Below are positions 34,497-45,090 of a DNA stretch of 64,000 bases, piece after piece. The notes below the pieces were generated by a model. That model was not told the DNA's origin. It saw only the letters and a program-made list of their open reading frames with translations, and searched no databases. Both the position numbers and the translations under genes were made by a program. Origin of the DNA: Alcaligenaceae bacterium (GTDB taxonomy: Bacteria; Pseudomonadota; Gammaproteobacteria; Burkholderiales; Burkholderiaceae_B); assembly GCA_013416455.1 (NCBI GenBank), contig JACCES010000002.1, positions 1 through 64,000 of the forward strand. Reading direction: 5' to 3'. Within the stretch, counting starts at the first letter, position 1; each line of letters begins with the position of its first letter.

Positions 34497-35342
34497 TCAA
34501 CTCCGGTGCAGCAGCACGTCGAGCACGAAGCGGCTGCCGCTGTATGCAAGCAGGACGAAAGCGAAACCCACCAGGGTCCAGCGCAGGGCGGTGCGGCCGC
34601 GCCAGCCGCGGGTGTGGCGCCCCAGCAGCAAGCCGCCGAAGGTGACCCAGGCCAGCAGGGTGAACACAGTTTTGTGATCGAGCGGAAACAGCACGCCCAG
34701 TGTGCGCATGGACACGATGGCGCCGGTGATCACGGTGAGCGTGAGGACGGTGAAACCGATCCAGATCAGGCGGAACAGCAGCAATTCCTGGGTAAGCAGC
34801 GGTGGCAGTGTATCGAGCGCGCGCGCGATCAGGCTGTCCTTGACATTGCCTTCGCCGGGGCGGTGCAACTGCCGGTCGAGCGCCGCCATGAAGAGCGCGT
34901 GCAGAGAGGCCACGGCAATCAGGCCGTAGGCGCACAATGCGATGATGAGGTGGGCCCGCAGCCACTGGCTGTCCCCGTGGGGCACCAGCCGGCCGTAGGG
35001 GAACAGGCCGCCTAGGGCGGCCGCCACGGCCGCGGCGGGCAGCAGCATCAGCAGCAGGCCATCGAGCTTCATGACGAAGTTTTCCAGCCAGAAGATCAGC
35101 ATGCCCAGCCAGAAGGCGGCGGACAGCGCCAGCGCCCAGCCCACATGCAGGCCGCCGGCCTGGCCCAGCATGGAGTGCTGCAGCCCGACGGCCTGCAGGA
35201 GCAGGCCGGTGATCAGAAGCAGGTGGGTGAGCGGGCCGACGCTGATTTCCTTCCGGCCCCGGGCGAGCAGCCGCCACCATCCCGCGCCCAGTAGGGCATA
35301 GGCCAGCGCGGCCAGCAACTGAAATACAATGCCTGCAGACAT
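34497..35342 (-). CDS. CcsA/YpjD-type membrane protein
   Basis: 281 aa from the ATG at 35342. About eight transmembrane helices and the family blocks HLLLITGLLLQAVGLQHSML and LDHKTVFTLLAWVTFGGLLL. It belongs to the cytochrome c assembly protein family (YpjD/CcsA), but these stand-alone members sit next to ffh in many proteobacteria and their exact role is unproven. It is divergent from ffh with 76 bp between starts. Confidence 0.88.
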   Translation of the reverse strand: MSAGIVFQLLAALAYALLGAGWWRLLARGRKEISVGPLTHLLLITGLLLQAVGLQHSMLGQAGGLHVGWALALSAAFWLGMLIFWLENFVMKLDGLLLMLLPAAAVAAALGGLFPYGRLVPHGDSQWLRAHLIIALCAYGLIAVASLHALFMAALDRQLHRPGEGNVKDSLIARALDTLPPLLTQELLLFRLIWIGFTVLTLTVITGAIVSMRTLGVLFPLDHKTVFTLLAWVTFGGLLLGRHTRGWRGRTALRWTLVGFAFVLLAYSGSRFVLDVLLHRS

Positions 35343-35418
35343 AGTCCTTTGGACCTCGGTTCGAACGGATGATTTTAGGCTGGGTCGACCAGCGTTTAGT
35401 TTAAGCGAAACCATTACC

Positions 35419-36831
35419 ATGCTCGATAACCTGACTCAACGCCTGTCGCGCGTCGTCAAGACCATGCGCGGGGAAGCCCGCCTGACCGAGTCCAACACCC
35501 AGGAAATGCTGCGGGAAGTCCGCATGGCGCTGCTGGAAGCCGACGTGGCCCTGCCGGTGGTGCGCGAATTCGTTGCGCGCGTGAAGGAACGCGCGCTCGG
35601 GCAGGAAGTCGTCGGCAGCCTGAATCCGGGGCAGGCGCTGGTCGGGGTGGTGCACAAGGAACTGACCTCGCTCATGGGCGGCGACCTCGGCGCCGAGGCC
35701 AGCGAGCTTTCTCTTGCCGCCCAGCCGCCCGCCGTCATCCTCATGGCGGGCCTGCAGGGTTCCGGCAAGACCACCACCACCGGCAAGCTGTCCAAGTGGC
35801 TGTCCGAAGGGAATCACATCCAGGGGGAGCGCAAGACGGGCAGGAAGAAGGTGCTGGTGGTCAGTGCCGACGTCTACCGCCCCGCCGCCATCGACCAGTT
35901 GAAGTCCGTCGCGGCGCAGGTCAAGGTGGATTTCCTGCCATCGGATCCTTCACAGCTCCCGGCCGATATCGCGCGGGGCGCGCTCGATCACGCCCGCCGC
36001 CATTTCTATGATGTCCTCATCGTCGATACGGCCGGCCGCCTGGGCATAGACGAAGCGATGATGCGGGAAATCCGCAGCCTCCACGATATCCTGAATCCCG
36101 TCGAAACCCTGTTCGTCGTGGATGCCATGCAGGGCCAGGACGCGGTCAATGTCGCCCGCGCCTTTGCCGACGCCCTGCCGCTGACGGGCGTGGTCATGAC
36201 CAAGCTCGATGGCGATGCGCGCGGCGGCGCGGCCCTGTCGGTACGCCACGTCACCGGCAAGCCATTGAAGTTCGTGGGCGTGTCCGAAAAAATGGACGGC
36301 CTGGAACCCTTCCATCCGGAACGCATGGCGCAGCGCGTGCTGGGCATGGGCGACATCGTTTCCCTGGTCGAGCAGGCCCAGCGCAACATCGACATTGCCG
36401 AAGCCGAGAAATTCGCCAAGAAGATCAAGGCCGGCGACAAATTCGACCTGAACGATTTCCGCGATCAGCTTCAGCAGGTCAAGAAGATGGGCGACATGGG
36501 TTCCCTGCTGCAGAAGCTGCCGGCGCAGTTCGCGGCGGCGGCCGAACAGCTGCAGGGCGGCCAGGCGGAAAAGCAGCTGCGGCGCACCGAAGGCATACTC
36601 AATTCCATGACGCCGCTGGAACGGTCGAAACCGGAACTGCTCAAGGCCTCGCGCAAACGCCGCATCGCCGCGGGCGCCGGGGTGCCGGTTCAGGAAGTCA
36701 ACCGCCTGCTGAACCAGTACAGCCAGATGTCCGGCATGATGAAGCAGATGAAGAAGGGCGGCATGGCGAAGATGATGCGGGCCATGGGCGGCCTGAAGGG
36801 GCTGGGCGGGGGCGGTTTCCGGGGGTTCTAG
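35419..36831 (+). CDS. ffh: Signal recognition particle protein Ffh
   Basis: 470 aa from the ATG at 35419 (MLDNLTQRLSRVVKTMRGEA). NG-domain motifs: GLQGSGKTTTTGKL, the DTAGRLGID loop and MTKLDGDARGG. The C-terminal M domain is methionine-rich (MSGMMKQMKKGGMAKMMRAM) and ends in Gly/Phe. It binds signal sequences on the ribosome with 4.5S RNA and targets membrane proteins to FtsY. House-keeping copy, normal size. Confidence 0.97.
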   Translation: MLDNLTQRLSRVVKTMRGEARLTESNTQEMLREVRMALLEADVALPVVREFVARVKERALGQEVVGSLNPGQALVGVVHKELTSLMGGDLGAEASELSLAAQPPAVILMAGLQGSGKTTTTGKLSKWLSEGNHIQGERKTGRKKVLVVSADVYRPAAIDQLKSVAAQVKVDFLPSDPSQLPADIARGALDHARRHFYDVLIVDTAGRLGIDEAMMREIRSLHDILNPVETLFVVDAMQGQDAVNVARAFADALPLTGVVMTKLDGDARGGAALSVRHVTGKPLKFVGVSEKMDGLEPFHPERMAQRVLGMGDIVSLVEQAQRNIDIAEAEKFAKKIKAGDKFDLNDFRDQLQQVKKMGDMGSLLQKLPAQFAAAAEQLQGGQAEKQLRRTEGILNSMTPLERSKPELLKASRKRRIAAGAGVPVQEVNRLLNQYSQMSGMMKQMKKGGMAKMMRAMGGLKGLGGGGFRGF

Positions 36832-36839
36832 TCAGAACA

Positions 36840-37781
36840 CTAGGCGATCGACGTTTCGAGAACGCCAATCTGGTCGACAATCGCCTCGACCTTGTCGCCG
36901 GGTTTCAGGAAATAAGGCGAGGGATCCGGCTTGCGTGAATTGGCCACCCCTTCCGGCGTACCGCTTGTGATCAGGTCGCCCGCATCCAGCCCGATCTGGG
37001 ACCAATGAGCAATCATCTGCGGAAACGAGAAAATGAGATCGTCGCAGGTGGCTTGCTGGCGGACTTCGTCGTTGACACGCAATTCGATATTAAGGGCGGC
37101 GGGGTCGGCGACCTCGTCCGCCGTCAGTATCCAGGGCCCCAGAGGCCCGAACCCGGGGAAGTTTTTCCCCAATAGGATCATCTGATTCTTCATCTCGGAA
37201 CGCTGCCACTCGCGTGCCGAAAGATCGTTCAGAATCGTATAGCCGAACACAAGGTCCAGGGCACGAGCTTCGCTCACGCACAGGCCGGGCTTGCCTATGA
37301 CGGCGGCTACTTCGATCTCGTAGTCGAATGCGTCGACATTGGCCGGGCGTTGCACGGTGGAACGAGTCGGCACCATGGAAGTGGGCAACTTGGCAAAAGC
37401 AGAGGGGATTTCGTCATGAAAGCCCGACGCCGCCCCTTGTGCCTCCCAGTAGGCCATGCCTTCGGCGCGGTGCTTGCGAAAATTGCGGCCGGCGGCGATG
37501 CAATTGCGTACGGCGACGGGCAGCAGCCAATTCACGTCAGGTTCGGCTTGAAACCACGCTTCCTCGCCTTCACGCCGCGCCCATTCAATGGCGGCGTAGA
37601 CCTGTTCGAGGCCGGAGGGGCCCGCCATCATGAGGTCGGCCATGCTTGCCGAAAAATCGAACAGGTCAGGCCGGCGCAAGGCCAGCGCGGACACGTCCAG
37701 GACGCGCAATCCGCCCGCCTGCTCCACCACGACCGCCAATGCTTCTTTGCTATCTTTCGTACTGATGCGGCCAATTTTCAT
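36840..37781 (-). CDS. Fumarylacetoacetate hydrolase-family protein
   Basis: 313 aa. The C-terminal FAH fold has DLVFGYTILNDLSAREWQ, KNFPGFGPLGPWILTADEV and DLITSGTPEGVA (metal/carboxylate-binding loops). Such enzymes hydrolyse C-C bonds in acylpyruvates or decarboxylate/isomerise ring-cleavage products. It lies downstream of the TauD-type gene (72 nt) at the end of a minus-strand catabolic set, suggesting it acts late in the same route. Confidence 0.9.
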   Translation of the reverse strand: MKIGRISTKDSKEALAVVVEQAGGLRVLDVSALALRRPDLFDFSASMADLMMAGPSGLEQVYAAIEWARREGEEAWFQAEPDVNWLLPVAVRNCIAAGRNFRKHRAEGMAYWEAQGAASGFHDEIPSAFAKLPTSMVPTRSTVQRPANVDAFDYEIEVAAVIGKPGLCVSEARALDLVFGYTILNDLSAREWQRSEMKNQMILLGKNFPGFGPLGPWILTADEVADPAALNIELRVNDEVRQQATCDDLIFSFPQMIAHWSQIGLDAGDLITSGTPEGVANSRKPDPSPYFLKPGDKVEAIVDQIGVLETSIA

Positions 37782-37852
37782 GAATGCCTCTTAATTTTGA
37801 ATCGAATGGGCGTTGCGTCGTCGCTCGCCGACCGTCGTTCGACAGACCGGGG

Positions 37853-38722
37853 TCAGACTGGCTGCAGTTCGCGAACCCCCGACCATCGGAGTACACGCGG
37901 TTCGGGGGCGTCGTAGGGCAGTGCTCGATGCATGCTGCAGCTATCGTCCCACATCACCAAGTCATTCGGCTGCCATTGATGGGCGTACACGAACTGACGC
38001 TGGACTGCGTGGGCCATCAGTTCGTCGAGCAGCGCGCGTCCCTCTTCTTCAGGCCAACCCACGATATGCGATGCATGGCCGGACAGGTAAAGCGACTTTC
38101 TTCCGGATCGAGGGTGCTTTCTGACCAAGGCATGCTCGACGGGCGGGCGATTCTTGAGCGACTCGGCAGAGAAGGTGTCCTGGCTTAGCCCCATCTTTGC
38201 ACGCGAATAAGCAATGCTGTGCTGCGCTTTTAAGTCTTCGACCTTTTCCTGCATCAAAGCCGGCAATGCATCCCAGGCGGCTCGCATATCAGCATATTCC
38301 GTATTGGGCGGAACGGTCGGAAGCCTGCGCGCCGATAATGCCGTCAGGCGTTGTGGCGGCTGGGACTGTGAACCATCGGTGTGCCAGAATTGATTGGCCA
38401 GCATGTACAGCTTGATGAAAGATTTGTCTGCCAAGGGTTTGCCCTGGGCATCCACTGTTGCGATATCCAGCAGATGCGGTTGCCGATGGGTGGCTTCCTC
38501 GAGTTCCTTGATGGCGTTCGTCTTCACAGGAGGCCCGAAATGCTGAATGAATGCCTGCTGCTGCTCGTCGTTGATTTGTTGATTGCGCAGGACGATGACG
38601 ATGTATTTACTCAATACCGTTTCGATCTCGTTTGCGATCTCTGGCGTGATACCCGCAGCGATATCCACGCCGCCGACTTCGGCCGCGATATCGCCCTGCA
38701 GCGCTTTTACCGTCAATGCCAT
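37853..38722 (-). CDS. TauD/TfdA-family Fe(II)/2-oxoglutarate dioxygenase
   Basis: 289 aa. The iron triad is His114, Asp116 (WHTDGSQ) and His265 (CSMHRALP), with an Arg cluster near the end (EPRVLRWSGVR) for 2-oxoglutarate. Family members hydroxylate sulfonates, phenoxyacetates and related acids. A second, clearly related gene lies 2.5 kb away at 41297 on the same strand. It is separated from a LysR gene by 285 bp without features and precedes the FAH gene. Confidence 0.9.
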   Translation of the reverse strand: MALTVKALQGDIAAEVGGVDIAAGITPEIANEIETVLSKYIVIVLRNQQINDEQQQAFIQHFGPPVKTNAIKELEEATHRQPHLLDIATVDAQGKPLADKSFIKLYMLANQFWHTDGSQSQPPQRLTALSARRLPTVPPNTEYADMRAAWDALPALMQEKVEDLKAQHSIAYSRAKMGLSQDTFSAESLKNRPPVEHALVRKHPRSGRKSLYLSGHASHIVGWPEEEGRALLDELMAHAVQRQFVYAHQWQPNDLVMWDDSCSMHRALPYDAPEPRVLRWSGVRELQPV

Positions 38723-39007
38723 GCCTGTCTCCTTGAGTGATCATCAGTCGAATGGCTTGTTCATGTTGAGAATGAGGGATTCGACTTTCACGACAGAAAT
38801 ATGAATGATCCATGGATGTTGTGAAAATCATGTTATCAAAGAGGGTTGGCTTGAACAATCAAGAAAAAACGATACCTTTCGATCTGTATTTCTTGTTGGT
38901 AAAGGGCGGAATTTTTTTCTGATAATGATCGCCTGGTGAAAAAATATACTTTGATGGTGTTGGGTTGGGCGTATGCGTGCGGGGTATGATGTATGACGAT
39001 ATCGATA

Positions 39008-39955
39008 TCAGGATGTGTCTCTTTTTCGTTTTTTATCCGGATTGGAAGCATTGAAGGCGCTGGTTTTTATGGCGATGTCGATAAACCTTTGCAGCATGGG
39101 GGAATGGCGGTCTCGCGAACGGGCAATGAAAAATTCGATCGCCGGGGGATGAACATTACGAAACGCTGGTACGAGCGTTCCGGCTTTGCGATGGGCTGCG
39201 CTCAGGCAATTCGTCAATAACCCGATGCCGGCGCCCGCGGCGATGATGTCCATTGTCGCTGGCAAGTTGTTGCTCGTATTGAGGTACTTGATGACGCCGC
39301 CCCGTGAACGCAAGGAATCCAAAGCAGCCTCGAAGTGCGCGGCGGGACGCGGCAGACACCACACTGGAAGCTTGTCCAGCAACGCTTGAATATCGTCGGG
39401 GTCCTTTCCCTGATGCTGTTTCAGCAGTTCCGGGGTGATCAGCCATTGCACAGGCTCGAAGCCCAGGCTGTAGCTGACTATATTCTGCTGCTCCAGGTTG
39501 TCGGTGGGGGTCGGGAACACCGCCAGGTCGATACGGCCCAGCCTTAGATCCCGCACCATGGCGTTGGTATGCTGGACTTCGAAGTCGTAAGAGATACTCG
39601 GCGAAATCCGCTGCAGGTCCGTCAGCATCCTGGCGACCGTGATCATGCTCGAATTCCCGGCAGAGATCCGGATACGGCCCGACATGGCAGCGGTATCCTG
39701 GAAGCTGCTGACGGCCTCTTCGAGCTGTTGCATGAGCGGCCGCGTTATATCAACGAAGCGCCTGCCTTCGAGCGTGAGTTCCACGGTTCTGCCGTTGCGT
39801 TGAAAAAGCTGTACACCCAAAAGATCTTCCAGATCCCGTACCCGGGCGGAGATCGCCGACTGGGTGGTATGAAGATGGACAGCCGCCGCACTGAAGGTCT
39901 TCACCCGGTCAATGCAGCAGATTGTTTCGATATGAATAGGACTAGGTATCTTCAT
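39008..39955 (-). CDS. LysR-family transcriptional regulator
   Basis: 315 aa. N-terminal HTH: ETICCIDRVKTFSAAAVHLH and TTQSAISARVRDLEDLLGVQ. The effector domain follows. It sits between the two TauD-type genes, on the same strand as them, and is the likely regulator of the dioxygenase/Bug/oxidase set. The C-terminus has a very basic tail (NPDKKRKRD). Confidence 0.9.
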   Translation of the reverse strand: MKIPSPIHIETICCIDRVKTFSAAAVHLHTTQSAISARVRDLEDLLGVQLFQRNGRTVELTLEGRRFVDITRPLMQQLEEAVSSFQDTAAMSGRIRISAGNSSMITVARMLTDLQRISPSISYDFEVQHTNAMVRDLRLGRIDLAVFPTPTDNLEQQNIVSYSLGFEPVQWLITPELLKQHQGKDPDDIQALLDKLPVWCLPRPAAHFEAALDSLRSRGGVIKYLNTSNNLPATMDIIAAGAGIGLLTNCLSAAHRKAGTLVPAFRNVHPPAIEFFIARSRDRHSPMLQRFIDIAIKTSAFNASNPDKKRKRDTS

Positions 39956-40221
39956 TGGCTATATATATTCTCATCGGGAAAGGTTAAGCGTTCGACAACT
40001 CAAGGCCGATTAAATATTCTATATTGACCGATGTAGAGACCCCGGGCCGCCGGCATGGCGGCGGCCCTGTGTGCGTACTCAGGTCCTGAGGCGTATCAGG
40101 TCGGGCGGGCTGGCGGCGTCGAGGCGGTCGCCACCCGATAGGCTGGATTCATGGCATGCTGGGTCAGCGCCGACGAGACAGGTAATGGGCTCGTCGGCAC
40201 CTGCGCATGCGTAATTCGTCG

Positions 40222-41205
40222 TTACAACGACTCTTTCTTCAAACGATCGATTATCGGTATCCACTTTGTCAGTTCTTGTTCCATGAAATCGTGGAAGTCC
40301 CGCGGCGTGCCGCCTCCTATTTCCAGGCCGAGTCTTTCATAGAGCGTCCGAAGCTCCGGCGTCTCCAATGCTTCGCCGATAACCGCGTTCAAGCGGTCGA
40401 CGATCTCCGGCGGAGTTTTCGCCGGCGCGAGGACGCCCGCCCAAGGAAACGATGCATAACCGGGCACGCCCGCTTCGGAGATGGTCGGCCAATCGGGGAA
40501 GGCCTTCAGGCGATCCGATGTCGTGACGCCCAGGGCGCGCAGCCTGCCGTTCTCGACGAATGGCACGCCACCTTGGGGCACGTCGAACAGGACGTCGATA
40601 CGGCCTCCCACCAGATCCTGGAGCGCCGGGCCTCCACCTTGATAAGGAACGTTCATCATTTCCACTTTCGCCATATCCTGGAACAACGCAGCGCCGAGAT
40701 AATTCGAGGTCCCGATACCGGAAGAGCCAAAAGTCAGCTTGTTGGGATTCTCGCGTGCGTAGGCGATGAGTTCGCGAACGTTGTTGAAGGGGAGATCGGC
40801 GCGCATGAGCATGACGTGCGCGACTTTGACAACCAACGCAACCGGAGCAAAATCCTTCATCGGATCGTATTTGACTTCCGGAAAATATTGCGGGGCCGTC
40901 AGAAGAGCGGAAATGCCGCAAAGCAATGTATGGCCGTCCGCCGGCGCATTGACTACATAGGTCGAGGCGATCGTCGTTCCCGCCCCGGGCTTGGTTTCCA
41001 CCACGACGGATTGGCCGAGCGTTGTGCTCATTCTTTCCGCCAAGGCGCGACAGATGACTTCGGTTGCGCCAGGTGACGGAACGATGAGGCGGATAGGCTT
41101 GGTGGGGAAGGTCGCCCCGACTGCCTGCCCAGAGAATCCGAGGTTCAAAGCGCTACACGCTACTGCGATGCTGCCGATCGTCAATAATTTCTTGATGCTC
41201 ATCAT
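40222..41205 (-). CDS. Bug/TctC-family periplasmic solute receptor
   Basis: 327 aa. Signal peptide LTIGSIAVACSALNLGFSGQ; Bug motifs FPTKPIRLIVPSPGATEVIC (slightly atypical, without the GGxxD run), VVVETKPGAGTTIASTYVV and LTFGSSGIGTSNYLG. A GGAGGAG ribosome-binding site precedes two adjacent ATGs. It follows the 41297 dioxygenase gene by 91 nt, so it likely captures the substrate of that pathway. Confidence 0.92.
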   Translation of the reverse strand: MMSIKKLLTIGSIAVACSALNLGFSGQAVGATFPTKPIRLIVPSPGATEVICRALAERMSTTLGQSVVVETKPGAGTTIASTYVVNAPADGHTLLCGISALLTAPQYFPEVKYDPMKDFAPVALVVKVAHVMLMRADLPFNNVRELIAYARENPNKLTFGSSGIGTSNYLGAALFQDMAKVEMMNVPYQGGGPALQDLVGGRIDVLFDVPQGGVPFVENGRLRALGVTTSDRLKAFPDWPTISEAGVPGYASFPWAGVLAPAKTPPEIVDRLNAVIGEALETPELRTLYERLGLEIGGGTPRDFHDFMEQELTKWIPIIDRLKKESL

Positions 41206-41296
41206 TCACTCCTCCGAAAATAAACAGATTTCGACAAATGCGGAGGACAGATCATTCTGGTTCTTTGTGCCCGTCCGCCTTTCCCGATCCATGTCC

Positions 41297-42154
41297 TCAG
41301 ACTGGTTCCAGCTCCCTGACGGCGCACCAGCGCATTTTGCGTGGGTGGTCGCCGCTGTATGGCGTAGCGCGGTGCATGGTCCAGCGGTTATCCCACATCA
41401 CCAGGTTGTGCGGCTGCCAATCGACTGAAAAGACGAATTGCGGCTGGGTCGCGAGTTCGGTCAATTCCTCGATCAGTGCTCTGCCCTTGTCGATCGGCCA
41501 GCCAATCACGTGAGAGGCATGCGAAGCCAAATAAAGGGATTTACGCCCTGTGAGGGGGTGTGTCCGGACCAGAGGATGATCCACCGGAGCTCGCTGCTCT
41601 CTCGTCTCGTCACTGAAGTCGTCGACACCCATGCCGATTTTTTGACGTGACCAGTAGATGCTGTGCTCCACCTTCAGGCCGTCGATTTCTCTCTTTTGCG
41701 CGTCCGGCAGCGCGTTCCAGGCTGCATGCATGTCGGCAAATTGCGTTGGCGGCGGCTCGGGCGGCAGTACCCTGGCATGCAGGGCGGTGAGCCGTATGGG
41801 CGGCTGCACTTGTGAACCGTCGGTATGCCAGAGCTGGTTGGCCAGCATATACATCTGGCGCGCTTTGATTTCCGGTGTGGGGATGCCATTGTCATCTACG
41901 GTGCCGATATCGTAGAAATGCGGGTGTCCCGTGGCGAGTTCCTTCAGTGTGGTGTTCATGGGCGGCCCGAATTTCTCGATGAAGGCCTGTTGCTCATCGT
42001 CGCCGATGGGCTGGTTGCGAAATACGAGCACGCCATATTTCGCGAGCGCCTTTTCAAGGGTGCTTTGCTGTTCCGTGGAAATCGGGCGGCGCAGGTCGAT
42101 GCCGGAAACCGACGCGACGAATGTCTTGCCTAGCTGTTCGAAACGAAGGCTCAT
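41297..42154 (-). CDS. TauD/TfdA-family Fe(II)/2-oxoglutarate dioxygenase, second copy
   Basis: 285 aa from the ATG at 42154 (AGGAG upstream). His110 and Asp112 (WHTDGSQ) plus a distal His in WTMHRATPY give the iron triad. Roughly half of its residues match the 37853 protein over the last 180 positions by eye, so the two are paralogues. Its start follows the 2-hydroxyacid oxidase stop by 25 nt; the order is oxidase, dioxygenase, Bug. Confidence 0.9.
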   Translation of the reverse strand: MSLRFEQLGKTFVASVSGIDLRRPISTEQQSTLEKALAKYGVLVFRNQPIGDDEQQAFIEKFGPPMNTTLKELATGHPHFYDIGTVDDNGIPTPEIKARQMYMLANQLWHTDGSQVQPPIRLTALHARVLPPEPPPTQFADMHAAWNALPDAQKREIDGLKVEHSIYWSRQKIGMGVDDFSDETREQRAPVDHPLVRTHPLTGRKSLYLASHASHVIGWPIDKGRALIEELTELATQPQFVFSVDWQPHNLVMWDNRWTMHRATPYSGDHPRKMRWCAVRELEPV

Positions 42155-42179
42155 TGGGTTTCTCCTGACAGGGTTGTTC

Positions 42180-43502
42180 CTAAAGGCTGCCGATCGAGGG
42201 TATCGGCGACGGCGGCGCATCCGGGAGAGGACGCGGCTCCGACCGCGATTCTTCGGGCACCGGCCCATGAAAGAGCGGGGCTTTGGAGGGCGATGGATAC
42301 GTACCAGGCTTATCGATCGGATGGGAACGGCCGAAGCCGGCCTCCAGCCAGAGCAGTTCATGGCTGATCTCGTCGATCGACCGACAGCCGGTAAAGCCCA
42401 TTACGCGATCGATCTCTTCGCGCAGGAGCTCGAGTGCGCATAAGGCGCCGGCCTCGCCCGCTGCGCTGACACCCCACAGCGGTGCGCGTCCGACGAAGAC
42501 GCCCTTGGCGCCCAGCGCCACCGCTTTGAAAATATCGCTGCCACGGCGAACCCCGCTGTCGAGCAAGACGTCGATCTTGTGTCCGACACAATCGGCAATC
42601 TGGGGCAATGCCTCGATTGGCGCGATTGCGGAATCGAGATTCCGCCCCCCGTGGTTCGACACAATGACGCCGTCGACACCGCAATCAAGCGCCAGCTTCG
42701 CGTCTTCCGGGTGCAGGACTCCTTTGATCATCAGAGGGCCGTCCCAGCGCTTGCGCAACTCTCGCAGGTCGCTCCACTGTAGCGAATCGTTCTTTGGCAG
42801 GCCGATCTGTCGACCGGGTTTGGCGGTCAGCTTGTGCCTTAATTGATCGGGATAATTTTCCAGCATCGGAATACCGGAGCGCAGGATATATTTCGCGAAA
42901 ACCGAGAAGAACCAGCCGGGATGCTGCGCGACATCAACGATATTGCGGCGCGTAATACGCATGGGCAGAGAAAAGCCATTGCGCCGGTTGTATTCTCGAT
43001 TCGGCGTGACAGCGGTATCCACCGTGACAACCAGGGCCTCATACCCCGCACGTTTGGCGCGGTCGACGAGCTGGTACGACATTGACCGGTCCGGCCACAT
43101 GTAGAGTTGGAACCATAAGCGCCCGCCGGCTTCGGATGCAACCTTTTCCATGGAGATGATGGAAGCCGTCGACAGCGTAAATGGAATGCCGGATTCAGCC
43201 GCAGCGCGCGCAATGGCGATTTCGCCGTCCAGCCATAAAAGGCCGGCTGCTCCAGTGGGAGCCACAGCCAGGGGCATAGCGCTGGCCTGACCAAAAAAAT
43301 CCGTGGTCAACGAGCGTTCAGATACATCCACAAGAACGCGCGGCCGCAGGCCGATACGCTTGAATGCCGTAGCATTTCTATCGATACAGGCCTCGTCTTC
43401 GGTGCCACGATCGACAAACTCGAACAACCCCCTGGGGAGTACGCGCCGCGCTCTATCGCGAAGGTCCGAGATGTTGTAGGCGTCTTGTGGCCGGAATGTC
43501 AT
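42180..43502 (-). CDS. FMN-dependent 2-hydroxyacid oxidase/dehydrogenase (LldD family)
   Basis: 440 aa. FMN-binding TIM barrel with PLAVAPTGAAGLLWLDGE, LWFQLYMWPDRSMSYQLVDR, VDGVIVSNHGGRNLDSAIAP (catalytic His) and DVLLDSGVRRGSDIFKAVAL. Relatives oxidise L-lactate, mandelate or glycolate to the 2-keto acid. The C-terminus is about 50 residues longer than usual and Pro/Ser-rich. It is the first gene of the minus-strand dioxygenase/Bug set; substrate unknown. Confidence 0.9.
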   Translation of the reverse strand: MTFRPQDAYNISDLRDRARRVLPRGLFEFVDRGTEDEACIDRNATAFKRIGLRPRVLVDVSERSLTTDFFGQASAMPLAVAPTGAAGLLWLDGEIAIARAAAESGIPFTLSTASIISMEKVASEAGGRLWFQLYMWPDRSMSYQLVDRAKRAGYEALVVTVDTAVTPNREYNRRNGFSLPMRITRRNIVDVAQHPGWFFSVFAKYILRSGIPMLENYPDQLRHKLTAKPGRQIGLPKNDSLQWSDLRELRKRWDGPLMIKGVLHPEDAKLALDCGVDGVIVSNHGGRNLDSAIAPIEALPQIADCVGHKIDVLLDSGVRRGSDIFKAVALGAKGVFVGRAPLWGVSAAGEAGALCALELLREEIDRVMGFTGCRSIDEISHELLWLEAGFGRSHPIDKPGTYPSPSKAPLFHGPVPEESRSEPRPLPDAPPSPIPSIGSL

Positions 43503-43919
43503 TTACGTCCATCCTTCCTTCAGTATTTCAGATTCGACACACGCACGACCACGCCCCTCCACGAGGCTGGGCCTCGTGGCATGGAATGCATTTGATCAGC
43601 GCTGAAATTCGTTGATTTTTAATGTGTCAGGCTTGGCGTTGCAGCGCAGCCTGATGGTCAGTAGAAGATATATATATACTGATGTGTTGATAGGCCGCAT
43701 ACGCCAGCCTTGTCCCCAATTTTTATATTTAAAATAAATGGTATCAGAGACGTTTATGTCCAACAAATGAAAAAAATTGTTGGCTGCCTATCGATAAATC
43801 TGATTGATGGCGAGGTGGTGTGCGGGCCGCCCGGCATGGCCGCCTATGCATGATGCGGTTTTACGGCCTGTGCCGGCTTTGCTTAACTTGGGCGACGTTG
43901 CCGCCCAGTGTGAGGCGGT
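43503..43919. other. Long AT-rich intergenic region with stem-loops
   Basis: No gene. It is upstream of the oxidase operon and downstream of thiS. CCACGAGGC (43559-43567) and GCCTCGTGG (43571-43579) form a perfect 9-bp hairpin 57 nt upstream of the oxidase start. CCAACAA (43760-43766) and TTGTTGG (43777-43783) form another. The AT-rich block 43640-43800 probably carries the promoter. Confidence 0.4.
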
Positions 43920-44120
43920 TCAGCCTCCCCCCACGGCCACCACGATTTCCAGATTGTCGCCGTCCAGCAGAGCGGTGCTGGCATGCGCGCTGCGCGGCAC
44001 GATTTCGCCATTGCGCTCCACCGCAATGCGCTTGCCGTGGAAACCCAGTTGTTCAATCAGGCCCGAGACGGTCAGGCCGGTGTCGATGAGGCGGTTTTCG
44101 CCATTCAGGGTGATGTTCAT
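43920..44120 (-). CDS. thiS: ThiS sulfur-carrier protein
   Basis: 66 aa from the ATG at 44120; GGGAGGA lies just upstream and an adjacent ATG at 44123 is possible. [20 protein letters not shown] and on is a ubiquitin-like ThiS fold ending in AVGGG, so the C-terminal glycine needed for adenylation and sulfur loading is present. It supplies sulfur for the thiazole of thiamine. Its usual partner thiG is not adjacent in this window. It follows pip by 34 nt. Confidence 0.92.
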   Translation of the reverse strand: MNITLNGENRLIDTGLTVSGLIEQLGFHGKRIAVERNGEIVPRSAHASTALLDGDNLEIVVAVGGG

Positions 44121-44154
44121 CATTCCTCCCGGTTCAGAATAACGGACTGGCTGG

Positions 44155-45090
<936 letters not shown>

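Noticed and set aside
37853-42154. Recent tandem duplication of the TauD-type genes
   Set aside because: The two proteins differ at roughly half of their positions and have different neighbours, so they are old paralogues.
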